Positions 13,971 to 20,078 of a stretch of 20,078 nt of DNA are shown here, in pieces. A program made the translations under genes and the position numbers. How positions within the stretch are numbered: position 1 is the first letter of the stretch; every line of letters begins with the position of its first letter. The stretch is from positions 1-20,078 of the forward strand of contig JAEZKE010000006.1 in NCBI GenBank assembly GCA_023436175.1, given 5' to 3'. This DNA is from Methanobacteriota archaeon. Its GTDB lineage: Archaea; Methanobacteriota; Methanobacteria; Methanobacteriales; Methanobacteriaceae. The notes beneath the pieces were generated by a model, which saw only the letters and a program-made list of their open reading frames with translations, had not been told where the DNA came from and did not search any database.

Positions 13971-14912
13971 TTAGTTACACTCTTCTTTCCTTTCTTTGAT
14001 AATCTTCAAGAATTCCCCGCGGCTTTCCATTTCGCTCATTTCCCAACTGTGAACTGCTGGAACACCCTCAATACAGCTTAAAGGTTTTTTATTTTTTAAA
14101 ATGAATACTGCATCAGTTCCAGTTACACCAGCAAGGTCTTTGACATTTACTGCCATTTTCGCAAGGATCTTTTGATTCCTGTTTTTTTCCATGTTGGTTA
14201 TCATGGCAATTTTTTCCTTTAGTTGAGGATCGCTGGTTGTGAGCGCGTCAAAAGGAGTTTTACTGGTTGGAATAATTCCAAAACCTAATTTAACTAACTC
14301 TTTTGGAGTTTCTTCAGTAATAGCACCTTTTTCAGCCGCTGGAATTTTAAAAAGATCAACTGAAAGTGTGATTTTCATGTTTAAAATGCTTTCAAGAGTT
14401 ATTACAGTTTCAGGGGATGCTCTAACTCTTCCACGCTCATATTTATATATAGTTTCACGTGAAACATGTGCTTTATCTGCCAATTCCTTAAGGGAAAGGT
14501 TTTCTCTTTCTCGGGCTTCTTTAATGGCTTCACCGTCCACCTGAACGAAATATCCTCCACGATCTGCAAATACTTCAGGATAAATTTCTTCTGTAATCAT
14601 GTTTCGCAGGGTTTCAGGAGCAACTACAGGTATTCCATGCCTTTCATATACAACATCTTCTTCCAGATATTCATATTTGGATTTTACTCCCACAACTAAT
14701 GGAGATGCTAAAAAAGTGCTTGCTAACTTCTTTATTTCCTCTGCCTGCTGTCCTGTAAAAGAATCTATGTTAATTAAAACTTTAAGTAATAGCAGCAACA
14801 ATCTTTTTCGAGCGACCATATCAAAACAACTTCTATCATATATATGAGAAGTTTCAAAATTATGGTTTGCCAAAAGTTCGTTTATTTCTCTTAAGATATG
14901 ATCCCTTTGCAT
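13971..14912 (-). CDS. Archaeal HTH-type (Cro/C1) transcriptional regulator
   Basis: A 313-aa member of the archaeal family of putative HTH-type regulators. The central domain (about 128-185) is a Cro/C1-type helix-turn-helix: ELADKAHVSRETIYKYERG, with the recognition helix around SRETIYKYE. The N-terminal part (1-125) carries a hydrophobic stretch MVARKRLLLLLLKVLINID; its spacing of acidic and Lys residues faintly recalls nuclease-like folds, but I would not claim that. The C-terminal 125 residues include LAGVTGTDAVFILKNKKPLS and probably form an effector or dimerisation domain. The frame extends further upstream, but GGTGAT just before the ATG at 14912 fixes the start. It is divergent from tiaS with only 51 bp between the starts, so autoregulation or joint control is plausible. 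A hairpin follows its stop directly. Confidence 0.9.
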   Translation of the reverse strand: MQRDHILREINELLANHNFETSHIYDRSCFDMVARKRLLLLLLKVLINIDSFTGQQAEEIKKLASTFLASPLVVGVKSKYEYLEEDVVYERHGIPVVAPETLRNMITEEIYPEVFADRGGYFVQVDGEAIKEARERENLSLKELADKAHVSRETIYKYERGRVRASPETVITLESILNMKITLSVDLFKIPAAEKGAITEETPKELVKLGFGIIPTSKTPFDALTTSDPQLKEKIAMITNMEKNRNQKILAKMAVNVKDLAGVTGTDAVFILKNKKPLSCIEGVPAVHSWEMSEMESRGEFLKIIKERKEECN

Positions 14913-14963
14913 TTTGATCACCGAATTAGATCTATGTAATTGTATATTGTCAAGGTGAATTTT
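14913..14963. promoter_or_regulatory. Compact divergent control region with a TAGATCTA palindrome
   Basis: Only 51 bp separate the HTH start codon from the tiaS start codon. The region holds both ribosome-binding sites (GGTGAT at 14917-14922 on the minus strand, AGGTGAA at 14953-14959 on the plus strand) and, between them, the 8-bp palindrome tagatcta (14927-14934), a possible operator. With so little room, each promoter must overlap the neighbour's 5' end. Confidence 0.4.
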
Positions 14964-16214
14964 ATGTATATTGGTATAGATGATACAGACTCCAAAGATG
15001 GAATGTGCACCACTTTTATATGTAGTGTTATAATTGATGAACTTAAACATTTTGGTTTTAACACCATCGGTTATCCTCGTTTAATACGTTTAAATCCATT
15101 TGCAAGATTTAGGACACGTGGAAATGGAGGTTTATCGTTCCAATTAAATGTTGAATCAGAAGAAGATATTAAAAAAGTCAAGGAAATAGTTTTAAAAAAT
15201 GTAGAAAAATTCTCAGAACTTGCAGATGAAAGAACTAACCCTGGTGTTGTATTTTATCATGGGGAAATCACTGATGAGCTTCGATCTTATTCTATGAGAG
15301 TTATAAGGAATATAATATCTATAGAAGAAGCTGAAGAATTTGCAAACAAAATAGGGGCCGAATTTTTCAAATTTAAAAAAGGTAGAGGCATAATTGGTGC
15401 ACTTGCGGCTATAGGGTGTCCCCTTACTGATAAGACTTATGAACTGCTTTCTTATAGGGTACCTCAAAATTATGGTAAAGAGAGACAGATCGATCATGAA
15501 TCTGTTTTCAGGATGAATGAAGCAACTTATCCAGAAACTTTTGATAATTTAGACAGCGGCAACTGTTATATCGCAATAGAACCACATACTCCATGTCCTA
15601 TTTTATATGGAATACGCGGCGAAAGTCCAGATGCAGTTTTAAATGCTCATCATATGGTAAAAGTTTATGAAGAAATGGCAAGTGCCCGAGTATTTGAAAC
15701 AAATCAGCACACAGATATGCATCTTATAAATATCAATAGAATTTCAGACATGGAGAAACTTAAATGCTATATTGTGGAAGGAAAGGTGAAAGACTTCCCT
15801 TATACTCGAGAAGGAGGCCATGTTATATTCACTCTAAAAGATGAATCTGGTGAAATTCCATGTGCTGCCTATGAACCTACCAAAGAGTTTAGAGATATTG
15901 TAAGGGAATTAGCTCCCGGTGATAAACTGAGGGTATATGGTGGAATTGGGGAAAAAGGAACTTTAAATATAGAAAAATTTGAGATTTTAGAACTTTCAAA
16001 AATCTATGAAACTAAAAATCCGCTGTGTGAATGTGGAAAACGCATGAAATCTGCAGGAAGTGGAAAAGGTTATAAATGCCCTAAATGCGGCACTAAGTTA
16101 CGAGATAGTGCTAAAGACATCGTTGAGATAAAAAGGAACATTAAAAAAGGATTCTATGAAGTGCCTCCCACTGCAAGAAGACATCTAAGTAAACCACTTG
16201 TAAGGATGAAATGA
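14964..16214 (+). CDS. tiaS: tRNA(Ile2) 2-agmatinylcytidine synthetase
   Basis: A 416-aa TiaS, the archaeal enzyme that joins agmatine to C34 of the tRNA(Ile) CAU anticodon in an ATP-dependent reaction, so that it reads AUA. The N-terminal catalytic part begins with YIGIDDTDSKDGMCTTFI, the hallmark of the family. The middle holds GRGIIGALAAIG, followed by the FLD-like domain. An OB-fold covers about 265-345 (YIVEGKVKDFPYTREGGHVI). A zinc ribbon with C355-x-C357 and C372-x2-C375 closes the protein; these C-terminal domains bind tRNA. I start at the ATG at 14964 because AGGTGAA sits five bases before it and MYIGIDDTD is the usual N-terminus, rather than at 14940. The gene is essential wherever AUA is decoded by this route. 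It is convergent with the response-regulator gene. Confidence 0.96.
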   Translation: MYIGIDDTDSKDGMCTTFICSVIIDELKHFGFNTIGYPRLIRLNPFARFRTRGNGGLSFQLNVESEEDIKKVKEIVLKNVEKFSELADERTNPGVVFYHGEITDELRSYSMRVIRNIISIEEAEEFANKIGAEFFKFKKGRGIIGALAAIGCPLTDKTYELLSYRVPQNYGKERQIDHESVFRMNEATYPETFDNLDSGNCYIAIEPHTPCPILYGIRGESPDAVLNAHHMVKVYEEMASARVFETNQHTDMHLININRISDMEKLKCYIVEGKVKDFPYTREGGHVIFTLKDESGEIPCAAYEPTKEFRDIVRELAPGDKLRVYGGIGEKGTLNIEKFEILELSKIYETKNPLCECGKRMKSAGSGKGYKCPKCGTKLRDSAKDIVEIKRNIKKGFYEVPPTARRHLSKPLVRMK

Positions 16215-16220
16215 ACTCCA

Positions 16221-16243
16221 TTTTCTATTTTTTTTAAATTTTT
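16221..16243 (+). terminator. T-rich tract between convergent tiaS and response-regulator genes
   Basis: An 8-T run (16228-16235) and a second run (16239-16243) follow tiaS within 30 bases, a typical archaeal U-tract terminator. The tract overlaps the stop codon of the opposing response-regulator gene. Confidence 0.5.
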
Positions 16244-16680
16244 AGTTCACCAGGTAACCGGGCCCAGTTAATCCAGAAGTCTCCAAGAGAGTCGGAAAGT
16301 TTAATAAATGAATTATAATCATTTGGTTTTGCAATAAAAGCATTTGCATGGTATTCATATGCGCATAACATGTCCCTATCATTCCTAGATGCCGAAATAA
16401 TTATTACTGGGATTAATTTTAGATCATTATTCGTTTTAACCTTTTTTAAAACAGCAAAACCCCCAGTTGGAGGTACATTAATGTCAAGTAAGATTATATC
16501 TGGTTTAGGGGCATCAGTATATTTTTCCTGACGATTTAAGAAATCATTGGCTTCATTACTATTTTTAACTGCATAAAATTCGTTTCTAAAGCTTGATTCT
16601 TTGAACGCTTCTTTGAAAAGACGAGTATCTGCGGGATTGTCCTCAACTAACAAGATCTTAGTAAATTCAAGATCAGACAT
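16234..16680 (-). CDS. Stand-alone response regulator (receiver domain)
   Basis: A 148-aa protein consisting of a single CheY-like receiver domain, of the Rcp1-like type commonly paired with PAS-rich kinases in methanogens. The phosphorylation site is D66 in DIILLDINVP; the acidic pocket is VEDN (E13, D14). The conserved Ser/Thr is S96 (IIISAS) and the conserved lysine is K118 (IAKPND). There is no output domain, so it probably passes the signal by protein contact. GTGAT a few bases before the ATG supports the start. A partner cannot be named: the only kinase in the window lies at the left edge, and no second-component gene adjoins this one. Confidence 0.94.
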   Translation of the reverse strand: MSDLEFTKILLVEDNPADTRLFKEAFKESSFRNEFYAVKNSNEANDFLNRQEKYTDAPKPDIILLDINVPPTGGFAVLKKVKTNNDLKLIPVIIISASRNDRDMLCAYEYHANAFIAKPNDYNSFIKLSDSLGDFWINWARLPGELKI

Positions 16681-17148
16681 ATTATCACTTTTCCAGTTTA
16701 TTTATGTTGCAGGGCAATATACGAACATCACATCTACTTATTATTCTTAAGTTGCTCAGGGTGTCATGTTACAATTAATACAATCACCCACTGTCCGCAT
16801 TCTAGCTTAATATTTGTAGTTTATCCTATAAAAAGTTATTCCAAATATGATGGTCTATGAATATTATCACACTCATTTCTACTGCAAACATATCCCATAA
16901 TATATTATAAAAAAATGGTGCTATGGATAATGAATGATATACAATTGAATTAAACCATTTTAAGTAATATTAATATGTTATTTTATATTATTTGTATAAT
17001 TAAGATCATATATCTAATGGAGATAAACTTATTTTATCTAATTTTAACCTGCATTAATCCTTATTTTTTTAATTTAACTGTTTTTCCATTGGATACAATT
17101 AGTAAACTGATCAAAAAGTTTATCTTATGAACTTCAAATTTACGATCA
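16681..17148. other. AT-rich intergenic region before the MmgE/PrpD gene
   Basis: No gene or RNA is recognised. A 7-bp inverted repeat (agataaa at 17021-17027, tttatct at 17033-17039) lies about 110 bp before the MmgE/PrpD start and could be an operator. A TATA-like tract at 17118-17127 would give a nearly leaderless transcript. Both are weak calls in such AT-rich sequence. Confidence 0.35.
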
Positions 17149-18459
17149 ATGATAACAGGAAAATTTGCAGATTTTATCACCATAACTAACTATGAAAAAC
17201 TCCCTAAAAATATCGTAGATCAGGCAAAGCTCTGTTTTTTGGACTTTTTAGGAGTAACCCTCAGGGGATCTAAAAATAGAAGTTCACAGGCTATAAATAA
17301 TATAGTAAAAGAGAGCAGCGAATCCACAATTATTGGACATAAAAGGGCAAATATTCTTGATTCTGCCCTTGCAAACGGAATAGCTGCACATTCCCTGGAT
17401 TTAGATGATGGACACAGATTTGCTCAAATGCATCCTGGAGCCTGCGTTATACCTGCAGCACTATCAACCTGTGAGGCCTACAACAAAAATGGGAAAGAGT
17501 TTATAAGTTCAATAGTTGCAGGATACGAAGTTGCAATTTCACTTGGGATTCTTGTAAATCCAGAACATCGAAATAAAGGATTTCACAGTACTGGAACATG
17601 CGGAACATTTGGAGCTGCAGCTGCTGCATGCTGCGCTTTAAATCTTAACAAAACCGAGACAATAAATGCCCTCGGACTTGCAGGAACTCAGGCAAGCGGC
17701 CTTTTAGAATCAGATCATTCTGGATCAATGGGAAAACATCTGCATGCAGGAAAATCTGCACATTCAGGAGTTTTATCAGCACTCCTTTCAAAAGAAGGCT
17801 TCACTGGAGCATCCTCTATAATCGAGGGGAAAGAAGGGTTTATATCCGCAATGGCAAATGGTTGTATTAAAGATAAAAAATTAGAAATAGGAAATTTCCA
17901 TATTCTGGATATATATTTTAAAAAATATCCAATATGCAGGCATTTACACTCTACAATTGACGCTGCTGTGAATATTTTAAATAAAAATAGCATCAAAAAG
18001 GAAGATATACAGAAAATACTTGTTAAGACTTACAAAATCGCTGCAAATCATGACAATTATGATCCAAAAACAAACGAGGCCATAAGACAGAGTTTACCTG
18101 TAAGCCTTGCAATAGCAGTGAAAAATGGAAAATTGAGTCTTGATAATCTAAAGACAGATGCCGAAATAGCAAAAATTTCAAGTAAAATTGTCACTGAATG
18201 TGATGAGAATCTGGATGGATTGTACCCATATAAAAGATCATCAAAAGTAATAATTCAAACAGAAGATCAGTCCTACAGTGAATGTGTTGATTTACCAAAA
18301 GGAGAACCAGAAAACCAGTTTACGAAAAGCGAATTAATAGATAAGTTCATTGAATTGAATCCAGAAGTATCAATAGATATTTTACAAGTAATAACTAATT
18401 TAGAAAATTACAACATGAAAGAGTTAATGACCATGTTGAACAATGAATTTAAAAAATAA
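17149..18459 (+). CDS. MmgE/PrpD-family protein
   Basis: A 436-aa member of the MmgE/PrpD superfamily, which includes 2-methylcitrate dehydratase, cis-aconitate decarboxylase and related lyases and epimerases of small polycarboxylic acids. Typical features are FLDFLGVTLRGS at the N-terminus, HSLDLDDGH (H81 to H89) and HPGACVIPAAL in the active-site region, GTCGTFGAAAAAC, the hallmark GKHLHAGKSAHSG with GFTGASSIIEGKEGF, and KYPICRHLHSTIDAA in the second domain. Length is usual. The substrate is unknown: no methylcitrate-cycle genes are visible. The downstream U32-like and fumarase genes (gaps of 62 and 70 bp) suggest a dicarboxylate or tricarboxylate context. No Shine-Dalgarno sequence precedes the ATG, so a leaderless transcript is possible. 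Confidence 0.92.
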   Translation: MITGKFADFITITNYEKLPKNIVDQAKLCFLDFLGVTLRGSKNRSSQAINNIVKESSESTIIGHKRANILDSALANGIAAHSLDLDDGHRFAQMHPGACVIPAALSTCEAYNKNGKEFISSIVAGYEVAISLGILVNPEHRNKGFHSTGTCGTFGAAAAACCALNLNKTETINALGLAGTQASGLLESDHSGSMGKHLHAGKSAHSGVLSALLSKEGFTGASSIIEGKEGFISAMANGCIKDKKLEIGNFHILDIYFKKYPICRHLHSTIDAAVNILNKNSIKKEDIQKILVKTYKIAANHDNYDPKTNEAIRQSLPVSLAIAVKNGKLSLDNLKTDAEIAKISSKIVTECDENLDGLYPYKRSSKVIIQTEDQSYSECVDLPKGEPENQFTKSELIDKFIELNPEVSIDILQVITNLENYNMKELMTMLNNEFKK

Positions 18460-18521
18460 TCATAAATTGGATTTAAAATTATAATTACTGCTGCTTAATA
18501 AGACAGGAAGAGACAAGTGAT

Positions 18522-19421
18522 ATGATGCAAACTAAAGAGTTTCTTAAAACTATTGGAATAGAAAATAATAATTTGAGAGTATCAAAAAAGAGATTTCAAG
18601 ATGGTTCACAATACCGATTTGAAGTTCCAGGAATACAGAAACCTGCTGCAATGGCAGCACTTATTGACGCTACAGATAAATATGGAGTTGAAATTCACAG
18701 AGTAACCCAGACTAAGGGAATAATGCTCCTTACAGATTATGAAATTGAACAGATGATGGATATTGCCAAAGATGCAAAAGTGGAACTTTTTTTAAGTGTT
18801 GGGCCGCGTGCAACCTATGATACAAGTGCATCTGCAAAAACAAAAGAAGGAATGAGGATTGGTTATCGGTTAAGGGGTTATGATAACCTTGTATATGCGA
18901 TAGAAGATGTTAGAAGAGCGGCAGATTTAGGAGTTAGGGGAATTGTAGTTTATGATGAAGGACTTCTCTGGACACTTGGAAAAATGAGGGCTGAAGGTGA
19001 ACTTCCAAAGGATACCCATTTTAAAGTATCTGCCCATACAGGGCATGGAAACCCTGCATCTGCGAAGTTACTGCAAGAAATTGGAGCAGATTCATTTAAC
19101 CCGGTAAGAGATTTACAGATACCTATGATTGCATCAATTAGGAATGCCATTGACATTTCTATTGATCTTCATACAGAAAATCCACAGTCATCAGGTGGAT
19201 TTATAAGACACTATGAGGTCCCTGATATAATAAGATATGCAGCACCAGTTTATCTCAAAACCGGCGGAGCAGTTGCTGGACATCATGGATGGGATACAAC
19301 AGAAACACAGGCTGCAGAACGTATAAGGCAGGTTTCACTTGTTCAAGACATGATAAATAGATACTATGACGACGCAGTAATGTCCAAGAAAGGTGCATCA
19401 GATTTAGCGATTCCAAAATGA
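18522..19421 (+). CDS. U32-peptidase-superfamily-like protein
   Basis: A 299-aa protein resembling the barrel domain of the U32 peptidase/collagenase-like superfamily. The start is characteristic: DGSQYRFEVPGIQKPAAMAA (about residues 27-46), followed by barrel strands VELFLSVGPRA, GVRGIVVYDEGLLW, HFKVSAHTGHGNPASAKLL, ADSFNPVRDLQIPMIASI, IDISIDLHTENPQSSGGF and APVYLKTGGAVAGHHG. U32 proteins are often not proteases but act on RNA modification or ubiquinone hydroxylation; this one lacks the cysteine cluster of the iron-sulfur members, so its reaction is unknown. Two ATGs (18522 and 18525) are adjacent: GTGAT at 18517-18521 fits the second, AGGAAG at 18505-18510 fits the first. It lies between the MmgE/PrpD and fumarase genes and is probably co-expressed with them. 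Confidence 0.8.
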   Translation: MMQTKEFLKTIGIENNNLRVSKKRFQDGSQYRFEVPGIQKPAAMAALIDATDKYGVEIHRVTQTKGIMLLTDYEIEQMMDIAKDAKVELFLSVGPRATYDTSASAKTKEGMRIGYRLRGYDNLVYAIEDVRRAADLGVRGIVVYDEGLLWTLGKMRAEGELPKDTHFKVSAHTGHGNPASAKLLQEIGADSFNPVRDLQIPMIASIRNAIDISIDLHTENPQSSGGFIRHYEVPDIIRYAAPVYLKTGGAVAGHHGWDTTETQAAERIRQVSLVQDMINRYYDDAVMSKKGASDLAIPK

Positions 19422-19491
19422 TATTTAGATTATCTGGAATTTAAGGTATATACTCAATTATCTAAAAATTGTACTTAGGAAGTGTTTATGG

Positions 19492-20078
19492 GTGAAAATA
19501 GTTAATTTAATAAGAGATGCAGTAATTGAGGCAAGTACAACTTTCAGGAAAGATCAATTTGATGCTTATAAAAGAGCACTTGATATGGAAACTAATGAGA
19601 ACACTTCCTGGATGCTTGAATTACTCATAGAAAATGCTGAGATAGCAAATAAAAATAAAGTTCCTCTTTGTGATGATACAGGTATTCCACACGTTTTAGT
19701 AGAAATTGGAGAAAATATCAGTTTACCTGCAAATTTCTTCGAAGATATAAAACTCGGAATAGAAAAAGGTCTTATTGAACTCCCTGCAAGACCTATGGCC
19801 GTTCGTGGTAATGATATTGAAAGAATAGAACAAAGTAAAGGACTGTATACTGATCCCGGTAAACTCGCCCCTCCATCATTTATACTTGATAAAACTCAAG
19901 CTGATGGTGTGAATATTCATGTTTTAATGTTAGGTGGAGGCCCAGAGATTAGGGCAAGCACATATAGAGTTTTCCATAAGAGGGATAATAGAAAAGTATT
20001 TAATGAAGTTAAAACATGGATGAAATCAGAGGTCAAAATGCTTGGGTGCACACCATGCATCCCTGCTGTAGGCATTGG
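19492..20078 (+). CDS. Class I fumarate hydratase alpha subunit, truncated by window edge
   Basis: 195 codons from a GTG at 19492 run off the right edge; the family's alpha subunit is about 280 aa, so some 85 are missing. It is the N-terminal half of an iron-sulfur (class I) fumarase, which interconverts fumarate and malate; in methanogens it serves the partial TCA pathway, and the beta subunit is separate. Visible motifs are VPLCDDTGIPHV (C60), the segment ELPARPMAVRGN, PPSFILD and MLGGGPEIRAST, ending in MLGCTPCIPAVGI with C186 and C189, of which one should bind the 4Fe-4S cluster together with C60. AGGA at 19477-19480 precedes the GTG. An overlapping ATG (19488) is out of frame and stops after five codons. 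Confidence 0.93.
   Translation, partial: MKIVNLIRDAVIEASTTFRKDQFDAYKRALDMETNENTSWMLELLIENAEIANKNKVPLCDDTGIPHVLVEIGENISLPANFFEDIKLGIEKGLIELPARPMAVRGNDIERIEQSKGLYTDPGKLAPPSFILDKTQADGVNIHVLMLGGGPEIRASTYRVFHKRDNRKVFNEVKTWMKSEVKMLGCTPCIPAVGI

Noticed and set aside
16234..16680. Partnership of the response regulator with the kinase at the left edge
   Set aside because: The genes are about 15 kb apart with many unrelated genes between, so nothing in the sequence links them.
17149..18459. Naming the MmgE/PrpD protein 2-methylcitrate dehydratase (prpD)
   Set aside because: The superfamily has several reactions, and no methylcitrate synthase or lyase gene is in view.
1..20078. tRNA, rRNA, integrase, transposase or attachment site
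   Set aside because: No cloverleaf, rRNA segment, recombinase motif or terminal direct repeat was recognised on either strand.

Overview
The window is a strongly AT-rich piece of an archaeal chromosome, most likely a methanogen of the order Methanobacteriales, probably Methanobacterium. The gene content shows this: the archaeal tRNA-modification enzyme TiaS, an archaeal-type Thg1, aspartate dehydrogenase NadX, a small PRC-barrel protein, a JAMM metalloprotease, an archaeal HTH regulator and a two-subunit class I fumarase. Ribosome-binding sites of the GGTGAT/GGAGG kind and AT-rich TATA-like boxes fit this. Nothing points to a virus or plasmid.

Layout. 1-1645 (-): a multi-PAS sensor histidine kinase running off the left edge. 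1646-2468: gene-free; its right half (about 2104-2481) is a dense array of different short perfect hairpins, nearly all with three-base loops. 2469-3191 (-): tRNA-binding OB-fold protein. 3563-5998 (+): PRC-barrel protein, nadX, thg1 and a JAMM protein. 6000-6180: related hairpin repeats and a palindromic bidirectional terminator. 6180-7760 (-): serA. 8227-12700 (+): two tandem GT20 trehalose-6-phosphate-synthase-like genes, a YbjQ-family gene and a TIM-barrel-like gene. 12853-13856 (+): an unknown gene apparently split by a frameshift in an A8 run. 13971-14912 (-) and 14964-16214 (+): an archaeal HTH regulator divergent from tiaS. 16234-16680 (-): a stand-alone response regulator. 17149-20078 (+): MmgE/PrpD-family protein, U32-like protein and the fumarase alpha subunit (cut by the right edge).

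How the genes fit together. Most are chromosomal housekeeping genes: serine synthesis (serA), NAD synthesis (nadX), tRNA processing and modification (thg1, tiaS, the tRNA-binding protein) and central carbon metabolism (fumarase). The GT20 pair suggests compatible-solute synthesis, but no phosphatase partner lies here. The kinase and the response regulator are about 15 kb apart and need not be partners.

The observations most worth following are: (1) the triloop hairpin array, with compensatory base changes between two copies and with related copies elsewhere in the window; (2) both GT20 paralogues lack any canonical start upstream of their essential N-terminal motif, yet each has a strong Shine-Dalgarno sequence 6-8 bases before an in-frame ATT, which suggests AUU initiation in both; (3) the split gene at 12853-13856, whose frame break falls on an in-phase A AAA AAA heptamer.
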